From NCBI GenBank assembly GCA_004210915.1, contig SEGS01000001.1, positions 62,001 to 126,000 on the forward strand: 64,000 nt of DNA, read 5' to 3'. Position numbers and translations under genes: made by a program. Positions 49,855 through 59,653 of the stretch are shown here, piece by piece (within the stretch, counting starts at the first letter, position 1; each line of letters starts with the position of its first letter). The notes below the pieces were generated by a model. The model made no database searches. It saw only the letters and a program-made list of their open reading frames with translations, and was not told where the DNA came from. This stretch comes from Variovorax sp. (GTDB lineage: Bacteria > Pseudomonadota > Gammaproteobacteria > Burkholderiales > Burkholderiaceae_C).

Positions 49855-50547
49855 TCAGACCGTGGCTTGCGCTGTGAGCCGGTAGCCGGCACCGCGCACT
49901 GTCTCGATCATCGGCGCGGCGGCGCCCAGTGACTCGCGCAGGCGCTTCACATGCACATCGACCGTACGCTCCTCGATGTAGACATGGTCACCCCACACCT
50001 TGTCGAGCAGTTGCGAGCGGCTGTGCACGCGCTCGGCGTTCTGCATCAGATAGCCGAGCAACTTGAACTCGGTCGGCCCGACCTTGAGCGCGCTGCCCTG
50101 CCAGGTCACGCGGTGCGTGCCGTGGTCGAGCGCCAGCTCGCCGATCTCCACGCGTTCGGCCACCGCTTCAGGTGCACGGCGCCGCAGCACCGCCCGGATG
50201 CGTGCGAGCATTTCCTGCGTGGAGAAAGGCTTGGTGATGTAGTCGTCGGCACCGGCATCGAGACCGGCCACCTTGTCCGGCTCGTCGCCACGCGCGGTCA
50301 GCATGAGGATCGGGATGGCCTTGGTGCGCGCGTCCTTGCGCCAGTGCCGCGCCAGCTGCAAGCCGCTCTGGCCCGGCAGCATCCAGTCGAGCAGGATGAG
50401 ATCGGGCAGGCCGGCATCGATCTCGCGCTGCGCCGAGACGCCGTCTTCGCACCAGATCGGCTCGAAGCCGTTGTGGCGCAGGTTCACGGCAATCAGCTCG
50501 GCAATCGAGGATTCGTCTTCAACGATGAGGACTCTGGGTTTCTTCAT
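49855..50547 (-). CDS. phoB: Phosphate regulon response regulator
   Basis: A 230-aa OmpR/PhoB-type activator. The receiver domain has the acidic pocket (Glu10, Asp11), the phosphorylation site Asp54 in ILLDWMLPG and Lys106 in YITKPFS. The DNA-binding winged helix is ALKVGPTEFKLLGYLMQ, then HVYIEERTVDVHVKRLRE. When phosphorylated by PhoR it binds Pho boxes such as those at 55159-55177 and 59597-59615. It lies between phoU and phoR. Confidence 0.96.
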   Translation of the reverse strand: MKKPRVLIVEDESSIAELIAVNLRHNGFEPIWCEDGVSAQREIDAGLPDLILLDWMLPGQSGLQLARHWRKDARTKAIPILMLTARGDEPDKVAGLDAGADDYITKPFSTQEMLARIRAVLRRRAPEAVAERVEIGELALDHGTHRVTWQGSALKVGPTEFKLLGYLMQNAERVHSRSQLLDKVWGDHVYIEERTVDVHVKRLRESLGAAAPMIETVRGAGYRLTAQATV

Positions 50548-50555
50548 TCGCTCGC

Positions 50556-51257
50556 TTACTGCAGGGCCGATTCGATTTCTTCCATCGAAGTGTGCCGCAC
50601 ATCGGCGCCCTTGACGATGTAGATGATGAACTCGGCAATGTTCTTCGCGTGGTCGCCGATCCGCTCGATGGCCTTGGCCAGGAACAGCAGGTCGAGGCTC
50701 GCCGAGATCGTGCGCGGGTCTTCCATCATGTAGGTGACCAGCTTCCGCACGAAGCCGTCGAACTCCTTGTCGATCAGGTCGTCGTCCTTGAGGATCGACA
50801 GCGCCGCAGCGGTGTCGAGCCGTGCGAAGGCGTCGAGCGCCTTGCGCAACAGGCTCGATGCCATGTCCGCCGCGACGCGGATCTCGGTCGACGGCAGCGT
50901 GCGCGACGAACCGCTCTCGATAATCGACTTGACCATGCGGGCGATCTTGTTGGCCTCGTCGCCCACACGCTCCAGGTTGGCGGTGGTCTTGCTGATGGCG
51001 ATCAGCAAGCGCAGGTCGCGCGCGGTCGGCTGGCGGCGCGCGATGATGGACGAGAGTTCGCGGTCGATCTCGATCTCCATCGCATTGACGCTGTGCTCCG
51101 TCTCCATCACGCGGTCAGCCGCTTCGGGATCGAATTGCGCCAGCGCGTACACCGCCTGGTGGATCTGCGACTCGACCATGCCCCCGAGCTCCATCACGAG
51201 CGAGGAAACGCTGTTGAGTTCGCTGTCGAACTGACTGGAAAGATGTTTGTCGCTCAT
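50556..51257 (-). CDS. phoU: Phosphate signalling protein PhoU
   Basis: A 233-aa helical protein with two three-helix repeats. Each carries an E/DxxxD-type metal motif: VGDEANKIARMV and IGDHAKNIAEFII. It links the Pst transporter to PhoR and represses the regulon when phosphate is plentiful. ATG 51257 is used; the frame extends upstream, but that part is antisense of pstB. The phoB gene starts 8 bases after its stop. Confidence 0.95.
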   Translation of the reverse strand: MSDKHLSSQFDSELNSVSSLVMELGGMVESQIHQAVYALAQFDPEAADRVMETEHSVNAMEIEIDRELSSIIARRQPTARDLRLLIAISKTTANLERVGDEANKIARMVKSIIESGSSRTLPSTEIRVAADMASSLLRKALDAFARLDTAAALSILKDDDLIDKEFDGFVRKLVTYMMEDPRTISASLDLLFLAKAIERIGDHAKNIAEFIIYIVKGADVRHTSMEEIESALQ

Positions 51258-51274
51258 TTCGTTTGTCTCCACGG

Positions 51275-52057
51275 TCAGCCGAAACGGCCGGTGATGTAGT
51301 CCTCGGTTTCCTTGCGCTGCGGCTTGAAGAACATCTGTTCGGTCGCGCCGAACTCGATCAGGTCGCCCAGGTACATGTAGGCCGTGTAGTCGCTGCAACG
51401 GGCGGCCTGCTGCATGTTGTGCGTGACGATCACCACGGTGTACTCGCTCTTGAGCTCGGCGATCAGTTCCTCGATTTTTGCGGTCGAGATCGGATCGAGC
51501 GCAGAGCACGGCTCGTCGAGCAACAGCACTTCGGGCTTGATCGCGATGCCGCGCGCGATGCACAGGCGCTGCTGCTGGCCGCCCGAAAGGCCCGAGCCGC
51601 TTTGCTGCAGCTTGTCGCGCACTTCGGTCCAGAGCGCGGCTTTCTTCAGTGCCCACTCGACGCGGTCGTCCATGTCGCTGGCGCTGAGGTTCTCGAACAG
51701 CTTCACACCGAAAGCGATGTTGTCGTAGATCGACATCGGGAACGGCGTCGGCTTCTGGAAGACCATGCCGATCTTGGCGCGGATCAATGCGACGTCCTGC
51801 TTGCTGGTCAGCAGGTTCTCGCCGTCCAGTGCGATGGTGCCTTCGGCGCGCTGCTCGGGGTAAAGCTCGAACATCCGGTTGAAGGTGCGCAGCAGCGTCG
51901 ACTTGCCGCAGCCCGACGGGCCGATGAACGCGGTGACCTTGTTCTCGGGGATCTCGAGGTTGATGCCCTTGAGGGCGTGGAATTTACCGTAGTAGAAGTT
52001 CAGGTCCTTGACCGAGAGCTTCGAGCGGCTGGGTTGGGCAGCGAGTGTGGTGGGCAT
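51275..52057 (-). CDS. pstB: Phosphate ABC transporter ATP-binding protein
   Basis: A 260-aa ATPase of the high-affinity phosphate importer. Walker A is GPSGCGKST at 46-54, the signature is [20 protein letters not shown], Walker B is [13 protein letters not shown] and the switch His is in IVTHNMQQA. The N-terminal [14 protein letters not shown] and the C-terminal EDYITGRFG are PstB hallmarks. It sits between pstA and phoU. Confidence 0.97.
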   Translation of the reverse strand: MPTTLAAQPSRSKLSVKDLNFYYGKFHALKGINLEIPENKVTAFIGPSGCGKSTLLRTFNRMFELYPEQRAEGTIALDGENLLTSKQDVALIRAKIGMVFQKPTPFPMSIYDNIAFGVKLFENLSASDMDDRVEWALKKAALWTEVRDKLQQSGSGLSGGQQQRLCIARGIAIKPEVLLLDEPCSALDPISTAKIEELIAELKSEYTVVIVTHNMQQAARCSDYTAYMYLGDLIEFGATEQMFFKPQRKETEDYITGRFG

Positions 52058-52075
52058 GGTGACGCCGATCTGTAA

Positions 52076-52960
52076 TTAGTGTTTGGAGCGCGTGAGGACC
52101 CGCGCCAGGATGTTGAGGGCCAGCACGGCGACGGTGATCAGGAACACGCCCGCCCACGCCAGCTTCTGCCAGTTTTCGTAGGGGCTCATGGCGAACTTGA
52201 AGATCGTCACGGGCAAGCTGGCCATCGGCTGGCTCACGTCCGAAGTCCAGAACTGGTTATTGAGCGCGGTGAAGAGCAGCGGCGCCGTTTCGCCGGCGAT
52301 CCGCGCCACCGCCAGCAGCACACCAGTGACCACACCGGCACGCGCGGCCTTGAGCGTGATGCTCAGGATCACCTTCCACTTCGGCGTGCCGAGCGCATAG
52401 GCGGCCTCGCGCAGGCCCGGTGGAATCAGCTGCAGCATGTTCTCGGTCGTGCGGATGACGACCGGGATCACGATCAGCGCCAGCGCGAGCGCACCTGCCA
52501 GGCCCGAGAAGCTCTTGAAGTACGCAACCACCACGGCGTAGACGAACAGGCCGATCACGATCGACGGCGCCGACAGCAAGATGTCGTTGACGAAGCGCGT
52601 CACGCTCGAGAGCCAACCCTTCGGGTCGTACTCGGCCAGGTAGATGCCGGCCATGATGCCGATCGGCGTGCCGACGAAGGTCGCCATCAGCACCATCACG
52701 AAGGAACCGAAGATGGCGTTCGCGATGCCGCCGACCTCGTTCGGCGGCGGGGTCATCTCGGTCAGCGTGGCCAATGCCAGGCCGCCGACACCCAGGCGCA
52801 GTGTTTCCCAGAGGATCCACACGAGCCAGAAGACGCCGAAAGCCATGGCGGCAAGCGACAGGGTCAGCGCGATGTAGTTGACGCGCTTGCGGCTCGCGAA
52901 GCGGCCGGCGCGCATTTCCTGCAGCGCCTTGGCGGCCAGGAGGTGTTCAGCGGTGGTCAT
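52076..52960 (-). CDS. pstA: Phosphate ABC transporter permease PstA
   Basis: A 294-aa inner-membrane permease with six helices. The coupling loop is [21 protein letters not shown] and the family phrases [22 protein letters not shown] and [15 protein letters not shown] are present. The start overlaps the pstC stop by four bases. Frame extension upstream of 52960 is antisense noise. Confidence 0.96.
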   Translation of the reverse strand: MTTAEHLLAAKALQEMRAGRFASRKRVNYIALTLSLAAMAFGVFWLVWILWETLRLGVGGLALATLTEMTPPPNEVGGIANAIFGSFVMVLMATFVGTPIGIMAGIYLAEYDPKGWLSSVTRFVNDILLSAPSIVIGLFVYAVVVAYFKSFSGLAGALALALIVIPVVIRTTENMLQLIPPGLREAAYALGTPKWKVILSITLKAARAGVVTGVLLAVARIAGETAPLLFTALNNQFWTSDVSQPMASLPVTIFKFAMSPYENWQKLAWAGVFLITVAVLALNILARVLTRSKH

Positions 52961-54039
52961 GCGTTCTTGCCTTCGCTTTTCTTCATTTGCGCCAGCAGCA
53001 CCTTCGAGAGCGACAGCACCACGAAGGTGATGAAGAACAGCACGAGGCCCAGGTACATGAGCGATGCCTGGTGCAGGCCGGCGCCGGCTTCGGCGAATTC
53101 GTTGGCGAGCACCGAGGTGATGCTGTTGGCCGCCTCGAACATAGATAGCGAGCTCAGCTGGTTGGTGTTGCCGATCACGAAGGTGACCGCCATCGTCTCG
53201 CCCAGCGCGCGGCCGAGGCCGAGCATGATGCCGCCGACGACACCTGCCTTGGTGTACGGCAGCACCACCTTGGAGACGACCTCCCAGGTGGTGGAGCCGA
53301 GACCGTAGGCCGATTCCTTGAGCAAAGGCGGAGTCACTTCGAACACGTCGCGCATCACCGAGGCGATGAACGGAATGATCATGATCGCCAGGATGATCCC
53401 GGCCGACAGGATGCCGATGCCGACGGGTGGCCCGGACACCAGCGCGCCCAGGTAAGGCACGCCGTCGAAGGCCCGCTGAAGCGGCTGCTGCACGTAGGTC
53501 GACAGGATCGGGCCGAACACCAGAAGGCCCCACATGCCGTAGACGATCGACGGCACGGCGGCGAGCAATTCGATGGCGGTGCCCAGCGGGCGCTTGAGCC
53601 AGCTGGGTGACATTTCGGTGAGGAACAGTGCGATGCCGAAGCTCACGGGCACGGCGATCACCAGCGCGATGAACGAAGTGGCCAGCGTGCCGTAGATCAT
53701 CACCAGGCCGCCGTACTCGTCTTTCACGGGGTCCCAGGCGCTGCTGGTGAGGAAGCCGAGGCCGAATTTCTGGATGGCGGGCCAGGCGCCAGCCAGGAGC
53801 GACAACAGGATGCCGATCAGCAGCGCCAGCGTGAGCAGTGCGGCGCCCTTGGCGGCCAGGCCGAACAGGCGGTCGGTGGCGGCGCCGGTGCGCGGACGCT
53901 TGGCCGGCGGCGGGTTGACGGAGGCTCGATCACGCCCGGCCGCGAGGTCGAGCGTGGCGGCAGAAGCTGGGAAGGTGGATGACACAGGTCGCTCCAAGGC
54001 AGGTGAAACTGGCGCGTCGGGCGGCTGAAGGCTGCTCAT
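52957..54039 (-). CDS. pstC: Phosphate ABC transporter permease PstC
   Basis: A 360-aa inner-membrane permease. The N-terminus is longer than usual (about 50 residues, Pro/Ala/Arg-rich). The PstC marks are [45 protein letters not shown] and [20 protein letters not shown]. It follows pstS by 17 bases. Confidence 0.96.
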   Translation of the reverse strand: MSSLQPPDAPVSPALERPVSSTFPASAATLDLAAGRDRASVNPPPAKRPRTGAATDRLFGLAAKGAALLTLALLIGILLSLLAGAWPAIQKFGLGFLTSSAWDPVKDEYGGLVMIYGTLATSFIALVIAVPVSFGIALFLTEMSPSWLKRPLGTAIELLAAVPSIVYGMWGLLVFGPILSTYVQQPLQRAFDGVPYLGALVSGPPVGIGILSAGIILAIMIIPFIASVMRDVFEVTPPLLKESAYGLGSTTWEVVSKVVLPYTKAGVVGGIMLGLGRALGETMAVTFVIGNTNQLSSLSMFEAANSITSVLANEFAEAGAGLHQASLMYLGLVLFFITFVVLSLSKVLLAQMKKSEGKNA

Positions 54040-54056
54040 GCGACGCGCCGTGTGTC

Positions 54057-55094
54057 TTACTTCAGCGCGACGGGCTTGCCCGATGCGTCCTTGATCTCGC
54101 CCCAGGCCTTGACGATCGAGGTCTTCACGACGTCGGGCATCGGCACGTAGTCGAGGTCACTCGAGGTCTTGTCGCCGTTCTTGTAGGCCCAATCGAAGAA
54201 CTTCAGCGTGGCGGTTGCGTTGGCCGGCTTGTCCTGCGCCTTGTGCATCAGGATGAAGGTGGCGCCGGTGATCGGCCATGCGTCCTTGCCGGGCTGGTTG
54301 GTCAGGATTTGATAGAAGCTCTTGCTCCATTCCGCACCGGCAGCGGCCGCCTTGAAGGCCGTGTCGTCCGGTGCCACGAAGGCGCCTTCCGCGTTCTGCA
54401 GCATCGCGAAGTTCATCTTGTTCTGCTTCACGTAGGCGTACTCGACGTAGCCGATGGAGTTGGGCAGGCGGTTCACGAAAGCGGCCACGCCTTCATTTCC
54501 CTTGCCACCCGCGCCGGTCGGCCAGTTGACGGCCGTGCCTTCGCCGACCTTGCTCTTCCAGTCGGCGTTGACCTTCGACAGATAGTTGGTGAACAGGAAG
54601 CTGGTGCCCGAACCGTCGGCGCGGCGCACCGGCGCGATCGTCGCGTCCGGCAGGTTCAGCGAACCGTTGAGCGCCTTGATCGCCGGGTCGTTCCACTTCG
54701 TGATCGTGCCCAGGTAGATGTCGCCCAGCACCTTGCCGCTGAGCTTGAGCTCGCCCGGCTTGATGCCGCTGATGTTGACCACGGGCACCACGCCGCCGAT
54801 CACGGTCGGGAACTGCATCAGGCCCTTGGCCTGCAGTTCTTCGTCCTTGAGCGGCGCATCGGAGGCACCGAAGTCGACGGTCTTGGCTTCGATCTGCTTG
54901 AGGCCTGCGCCCGAGCCGACCGACTGGTAGTTGATCTTGACGCCGGTGGACTTGTTGTAGTCGCTGGCCCACTTGGCGTACAGGGGCGCCGGGAAGCTGG
55001 CGCCAGCGCCGGTGATGTCTTGCGCGAAGGCGGGGAAATGGGCGAGAGCGGCAACGGCAAAGCCGGCAGCAGCAATTTTGAACGTCGTTTTCAT
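54057..55094 (-). CDS. pstS: Phosphate-binding periplasmic protein
   Basis: A 345-aa binding protein with a signal peptide cleaved after PAFA (residue 24). Phosphate contacts are in [17 protein letters not shown], then DFGASDAPL and [12 protein letters not shown]. The typical [20 protein letters not shown] segment is seen in the middle (as [15 protein letters not shown]). It is the first and most expressed gene of the pst-pho operon, with a Pho box and -10 element upstream. Confidence 0.97.
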   Translation of the reverse strand: MKTTFKIAAAGFAVAALAHFPAFAQDITGAGASFPAPLYAKWASDYNKSTGVKINYQSVGSGAGLKQIEAKTVDFGASDAPLKDEELQAKGLMQFPTVIGGVVPVVNISGIKPGELKLSGKVLGDIYLGTITKWNDPAIKALNGSLNLPDATIAPVRRADGSGTSFLFTNYLSKVNADWKSKVGEGTAVNWPTGAGGKGNEGVAAFVNRLPNSIGYVEYAYVKQNKMNFAMLQNAEGAFVAPDDTAFKAAAAGAEWSKSFYQILTNQPGKDAWPITGATFILMHKAQDKPANATATLKFFDWAYKNGDKTSSDLDYVPMPDVVKTSIVKAWGEIKDASGKPVALK

Positions 55095-55143
55095 CAAGCT
55101 TCCTTTGTGAAGTACTGGAGCACCCGTTTCGGGCTTGGAACGG

Positions 55144-55177
55144 ACTCTAAAAAGCTTGTGTGACATCGATGTGACAG
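55144..55177 (-). promoter_or_regulatory. Pho box and -10 element of the pst-pho operon
   Basis: Minus strand CTGTCACATCGATGTCACA (55177-55159) is two TGTCACA repeats with the 11-bp period of PhoB sites, 13 of 14 bases matching CTGTCAY twice. TAGAGT (55149-55144) follows after nine bases, where a PhoB-dependent -10 belongs. No -35 is needed. Confidence 0.9.
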
Positions 55178-55248
55178 CTCGACCGTGGAGCGGACCACCC
55201 CGGAAAGAACCCTGAAAGCGCTTTGCGCGTAACGGCGATACGTGACAA

Positions 55249-55267
55249 CGTCACATCTTCGTCATGC
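55249..55267 (+). promoter_or_regulatory. Pho-box-like repeat upstream of ppx
   Basis: GTCACAT (from 55250) and GTCATGC (from 55261) form a direct repeat with 11-bp period on the plus strand, 66 bases before the ppx start. It matches the consensus at about 10 of 14 positions, so it is weaker than the pstS and ppk sites. Confidence 0.5.
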
Positions 55268-55332
55268 GTCGGCCGTAGCCTCCTGCCCCTCCCCGCCGGA
55301 CACGCAAGGTGGGCCGCTTACCATCGGAGACT

Positions 55333-56847
55333 ATGCAAAACGGAACCCGCCTCGCTGCGGTCGATCTCGGCTCGAACAGCTTCCGCCTCGAGATCGGCCA
55401 GGTCGACCATGGCCAGATTCACCGCACCGAATACCTCAAGGAAACGGTGCGCCAGGGCAATGGCCTCGACAGCGCCCGCAATCTCACCCCGGAGGCCATG
55501 CAGCGCGGCTGGGACGCCCTCGCCCGTTTCGGCGAGCGCCTGGCCGGCTTCAAGCGCTCGCAGGTGCGTGCGGTCGCGACGCAGACGCTGCGCGAAGCGC
55601 GCAACCGCGAAGAATTCCTGTTGCGCGCGCGCACCATCCTGGGCTTCGGCATCGACGTGATTCCCGGCCGGGAAGAGGCGCGCCTCATCTACCAAGGCGT
55701 GGCCCACACCCTGCCGCACACCGATGCCTCCAACCGTGAACGCCGGCTGGTCATCGACATCGGCGGTCGCTCGACCGAAATGATCCTGGGCTGCGCGCTG
55801 CAAGCCGATGTGGTCGAGTCCTACCGCGTGGGCAGCGTGGCCTGGTCGATGAAGCACTTCTCCGACGGCCAGTTCACGCCGGCCGCGTTCCGCGCGGCCG
55901 AGATCGCTGCGAAGGCCGTGCTTGACGACGCGCTGGCCAGCTACACGCCCGACCGCTGGGACGTGGCCTACGGCGCCTCCGGCACGATCGGCGCCGTGGG
56001 CGACGTGCTCGCGGCTGCTGGGCATGCGCCGGGCCTGGTCACCCGCGACGGTCTCGACTGGCTTCAGGAGCGCCTGCTCAAGGCGGGAAGCGCGGACAAG
56101 CTGCGCATTGAAGGCATGCGCGAAGACCGCAAGCCGGTGATTGGCGGCGGCCTGAGCGTGCTGCTCGCGGTGTTCGACCTGCTCGGCATTCGCGAAATGA
56201 AGGTGGCGCAAGGCGCCCTGCGCCACGGCGTGCTGTATGAATTGCTCGAACGCGACGACAGCGTGGCCGACCTGCGGGTGGCCACGGTGGCCCGGCTGGC
56301 CGCGCGCTTCGTGGTCGATGCCGCGCAGGCGCGCCGTGTGGGCGAAACCGCGGCAGGCCTGTTCGTGCAGCTCGAACCCGGCGCACGGGGTGGCGGTACC
56401 ACCAGCCATGCCGGCCGCGCACTGCGCAAGCTGGGCTGGGCGGCGCAGCTGCATGAAATGGGCACGCAAATCTCGCACAGCGATTACCACAAGCACGGCG
56501 CCTACATCCTCGACAACTGCGATGCGCCCGGGTTCGCGCTGAACGAAATGCACGCGCTCGGCCAGCTGTTGCTGGGGCAACGCGGCAAGCTGCGCAAGCT
56601 GGAAGGCTCGCTCGACGACGAAACCTTCGTACGCCAGTTACTCGCGCTGCGGCTGGCGGTGATCCTGTGTCACGCCCGGCGCGATGCCGACCCGAAGGCG
56701 CTGCGCCTGGAGGCCCATGGCCGCGGTTTCACGATCACCTGCCGTGCCGACTGGGCGGAGGCCTATCCGCAATCGGCGCATCTGCTGCGCGAGGAAGTGT
56801 TGGCCTGGCAGAAGACGGATTGGCAGGTCGCGCTCAACGGTTGCTGA
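55333..56847 (+). CDS. ppx: Exopolyphosphatase
   Basis: A 504-aa enzyme of the Ppx/GppA family that releases phosphate from polyphosphate ends. Actin-like motifs are AAVDLGSNSFRLEIG near the N-terminus and LVIDIGGRSTEMILG around residue 145, with GASGTIGAVGDVL. A C-terminal HD-like region has SHSDYHKHGAYIL. It is divergent from pstS and convergent with sixA; a Pho-box-like repeat lies upstream. Confidence 0.94.
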   Translation: MQNGTRLAAVDLGSNSFRLEIGQVDHGQIHRTEYLKETVRQGNGLDSARNLTPEAMQRGWDALARFGERLAGFKRSQVRAVATQTLREARNREEFLLRARTILGFGIDVIPGREEARLIYQGVAHTLPHTDASNRERRLVIDIGGRSTEMILGCALQADVVESYRVGSVAWSMKHFSDGQFTPAAFRAAEIAAKAVLDDALASYTPDRWDVAYGASGTIGAVGDVLAAAGHAPGLVTRDGLDWLQERLLKAGSADKLRIEGMREDRKPVIGGGLSVLLAVFDLLGIREMKVAQGALRHGVLYELLERDDSVADLRVATVARLAARFVVDAAQARRVGETAAGLFVQLEPGARGGGTTSHAGRALRKLGWAAQLHEMGTQISHSDYHKHGAYILDNCDAPGFALNEMHALGQLLLGQRGKLRKLEGSLDDETFVRQLLALRLAVILCHARRDADPKALRLEAHGRGFTITCRADWAEAYPQSAHLLREEVLAWQKTDWQVALNGC

Positions 56848-56889
56848 GGTTGGCCGTGCGGGCGCTGCGCCCGGTTTCCCGATGACGAT

Positions 56890-57357
56890 CTACAGCAGCT
56901 CGGGCGACTGCACGGTGACCACCACGGTCTGCACGTCGCCATCGCGCTCACGGGTGCGGATCCACCACAAGGCGCCCTTCCGCACCGGGCAACTGTCGCC
57001 CGGCAGGCCCAGCAGCAACGAGATCGCCTGCCCGAGCGAGGGCTGATGCCCGATCAGCAACACCACGGACTTGCCGTTGGGCCAGCCCGCAGCGGCCAGC
57101 AACGCATCGGCCGTGGTGTCGGGCGCCAGTTCGACGCGCAGCTTGTACTTGCGGCCCAGCGCCAGCGCGGTTTGCTCGCAGCGGCGCGCCGGGCTGCAGA
57201 CGATGCGGGTGCCTTCAGGTAACTGACGATCGAGCCAGCCGGCCATGCGCTTGGCCTGCTTTTCTCCCCGCGAGGTCAGCGAGCGCTGCATGTCGTCGCA
57301 GCCTTCGGTCCAGTCTTCGGCTTCGGCGTGGCGCCAGAACAGCAGATCCATGGTCAT
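56890..57357 (-). CDS. sixA: Phosphohistidine phosphatase SixA-like
   Basis: A 155-aa histidine phosphatase. The catalytic RHA motif is in FWRHAEAED with Arg9 and His10, the second Arg is in SPARRCEQTA and the second His in LLIGHQPSLGQ. SixA acts on phosphohistidine in phosphorelay or PTS proteins. It lies 31 bases after ppk on the same strand. ATG 57351 is an alternative start. Confidence 0.88.
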   Translation of the reverse strand: MTMDLLFWRHAEAEDWTEGCDDMQRSLTSRGEKQAKRMAGWLDRQLPEGTRIVCSPARRCEQTALALGRKYKLRVELAPDTTADALLAAAGWPNGKSVVLLIGHQPSLGQAISLLLGLPGDSCPVRKGALWWIRTRERDGDVQTVVVTVQSPELL

Positions 57358-57388
57358 TTCTTCGGTCCCGGATTCGGTGTCGATTCGG

Positions 57389-59527
57389 TCAGTTGCGTGC
57401 CGCCGCGCGACGGCGGCCGCGCGAGGCATAGCGGCCCATCAGTGCCGCCTGGGCGCCATGCGCCTCGATCGCCCGCGAGGCGCCGGCTTCGCCCGGATGG
57501 GTGTCGCGGTCGACGCGCACATAGGCGCCATCGCCCCGCAGGTCCCAGGCGTCGCAGCCGTCGTGCAGGTAGTCGACCAGGCATTCGTCGATCAGGCGCT
57601 GGCGCAGCACCGGGTCGGTCACGGGCCAGGCCAGCTCAATGCGCCGCATCATGTTGCGGTTCATCCAGTCGGCGCTCGACAAGTACAGGGACTCGTCCTC
57701 GCCCTGCCGGAAATAGAAGACGCGCGAGTGTTCGAGGAAGCGGCCGATCACCGAGCGCACGCGGATGTTGTCGGTCAGCCCCGGCACCTGCGCCGGCAGG
57801 GTGCAGGCGCCGCGCACGATCAGGTCGATCTTCACGCCTTTCTGGCCGGCATCGACCAGCGCCGCCACCAGGCCCTCGTCGGTCAGCGCGTTCATCTTCG
57901 CGACGATGCGCGTCGGCTGGCCTTCACTCGCGGCAAGGCCGAGGGCCTGGATCTGCGCCACCAGGTTCTTGTGCAGGTCGAAGGGCGCCAGCCACATGCG
58001 GTGGAGCTTGGGCAAGCGGCTCTGGCTGGCCAGGTGCACGAAAACCGCTTCCATGTCCGCAGTGAGGAGCGGGTCGGCAGTGAGGTGGCTGATGTCGGTG
58101 TACAGCTTCGCGGTGCGCGGGTTGTAGTTGCCGGTCGACAGGTGGCCGTAACGGCGCATCTGCTTGCCCTCGCGCCGCGTCACCAGCAGCATCTTCGCGT
58201 GGGTCTTGAGGCCGACCACGCCGTAGACGACCTGCGCGCCGATCGACTCCAGCATCTCGGCCCAATTGATGTTGGCCTCCTCATCGAAGCGGGCCTTGAG
58301 TTCGACGACCACGGTCACTTCCTTGCCGCGGCGCACCGCCTCGCGCAACAGGTCCATGAGTTCGGAATCGGCGCCCGTGCGGTAGATGGTCTGCTTGATT
58401 GCCAGCACCTGCGGGTCGTGAACGGCTTCCCGCAGGAAAGCGAGCACGCCTTCGAAGCTCTCGAAGGGCTGATGGATCAGCGCATCGCCGCGCTGCAGCC
58501 GGTCGAAGAAGGATTGCCCCGGCGACAGCGTGATCGGGTAGGACGCGTGGTACGGCGGAAAACGCAGCTGCGGCTCGTCGAGCAGGTCGATCAGTTGCGT
58601 CAGCCGCGCCAGGTTGACGGGGCCGTGCACGCGGTACAGCGCGTCCTCGGGCAGATCGAATTGCGTCAGAAGAAAGGAGGCCAGCGATTCGGCGCAGCTG
58701 GCCGACACCTCGAGGCGAACCGCCTGACCGAAGTGACGATGCTCGAGCCCCTGCCGCAGCGCAGTGCGCAGGTTCTTGACGTCTTCCTCATCGACCGCGA
58801 GATCGGAATGGCGGGTCACGCGGAACTGCGAGAAGTCACCCACCTCGCGGCCGGCGAACATGGTCGCCAGGTGCGCGCGCACGATGCTCGACAGCGCGAC
58901 GAAGAGCGTCTTGCCGCCCGAGACCTTGGTAGGCATCCTAATCAGGCGCGGCAACACGCGAGGCACCTTCACGATCTGGATCGGGTTTTCGCGCCCGAAC
59001 GCATCCTTGCCGCCCAGCCGCACGATGAAGTTGAGCGACTTGTTGGCCACCTGCGGGAAAGGGTGCGCGGGGTCGAGCCCGACCGGGATCAACAACGGCC
59101 GCACCTCGCGCTCGAAATACTCGCTGACCCACTTGCGCTGTGCCGCGTTGCGCTCGCCGTGCGAAATGATGTGGATGCCGTGCTGAGCGAAGGTCGGCAT
59201 CAGCTCGTCGTTGTAGAGCGCGTACTGGCGCGCCACCAACGTGTGGGCGGCCTCGGCCAGCAGGCGGAAGGACTCGACCGTGTAGTTGCCCTTCTGCTCG
59301 TCGGCGTCGCTCGCGATCAGGTGGGGCGCGGCGCGGACTTCGAAGAATTCGTCGAGGTTGGCGGACACGATGCACAGATAGCGCAGGCGCTCGATCAGCG
59401 GCACCTCGCGCCGGTAGGCCCAGTCGAGCACACGCTCGTTGAACGCAAGGATGCTGTGGTCGCGATCGAGCAGCGTGAGCGGCTTCGCCGCCGGCGCGAC
59501 CGCGCGGTCGGAGGAGGCAGATGACAT
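57389..59527 (-). CDS. ppk1: Polyphosphate kinase
   Basis: A 712-aa enzyme that polymerises the gamma-phosphate of ATP into polyphosphate. PPK1 features are the N-terminal LTLLDRDHSILAFNERVLDW, the phosphorylated His in RRYGHLSTGNYN and the second active-site segment RVFYFRQGEDESLYLSS, followed by SADWMNRNMMRRIE. ATG 59527 is used; 59554 is possible. Its upstream region has the best Pho box in the window, and ppx lies nearby, so synthesis and breakdown of polyphosphate are both in the Pho island. Confidence 0.96.
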   Translation of the reverse strand: MSSASSDRAVAPAAKPLTLLDRDHSILAFNERVLDWAYRREVPLIERLRYLCIVSANLDEFFEVRAAPHLIASDADEQKGNYTVESFRLLAEAAHTLVARQYALYNDELMPTFAQHGIHIISHGERNAAQRKWVSEYFEREVRPLLIPVGLDPAHPFPQVANKSLNFIVRLGGKDAFGRENPIQIVKVPRVLPRLIRMPTKVSGGKTLFVALSSIVRAHLATMFAGREVGDFSQFRVTRHSDLAVDEEDVKNLRTALRQGLEHRHFGQAVRLEVSASCAESLASFLLTQFDLPEDALYRVHGPVNLARLTQLIDLLDEPQLRFPPYHASYPITLSPGQSFFDRLQRGDALIHQPFESFEGVLAFLREAVHDPQVLAIKQTIYRTGADSELMDLLREAVRRGKEVTVVVELKARFDEEANINWAEMLESIGAQVVYGVVGLKTHAKMLLVTRREGKQMRRYGHLSTGNYNPRTAKLYTDISHLTADPLLTADMEAVFVHLASQSRLPKLHRMWLAPFDLHKNLVAQIQALGLAASEGQPTRIVAKMNALTDEGLVAALVDAGQKGVKIDLIVRGACTLPAQVPGLTDNIRVRSVIGRFLEHSRVFYFRQGEDESLYLSSADWMNRNMMRRIELAWPVTDPVLRQRLIDECLVDYLHDGCDAWDLRGDGAYVRVDRDTHPGEAGASRAIEAHGAQAALMGRYASRGRRRAAARN

Positions 59528-59570
59528 GGGGACTGATTCTGGGACAAGCGACACGACGTTGCTCGCAAGC

Positions 59571-59624
59571 GTAAAAATGACAGTTTCAGTCAGGCCTGTG
59601 ACAGTTCGGTGACAGACCCATGAC
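59571..59624 (-). promoter_or_regulatory. Tandem PhoB half-site array upstream of ppk
   Basis: The core CTGTCACCGAACTGTCACA (59615-59597, minus strand) is a 14-of-14 match to two CTGTCAY repeats. Flanking copies extend it: GTCATGGGTCT before, then GTCACAGGCCT, GACTGAAACT and GTCATTTTTAC after. That is five GTCA-like units at 10-11 base steps. Confidence 0.82.
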
Positions 59625-59653
59625 GCGCCGCGATATGGGCAAGTCGCCTCGAG

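Noticed and set aside
57245-59524. 759-codon open frame on the plus strand opposite ppk
   Set aside because: Shadow of ppk; low-complexity His/Arg/Val composition.
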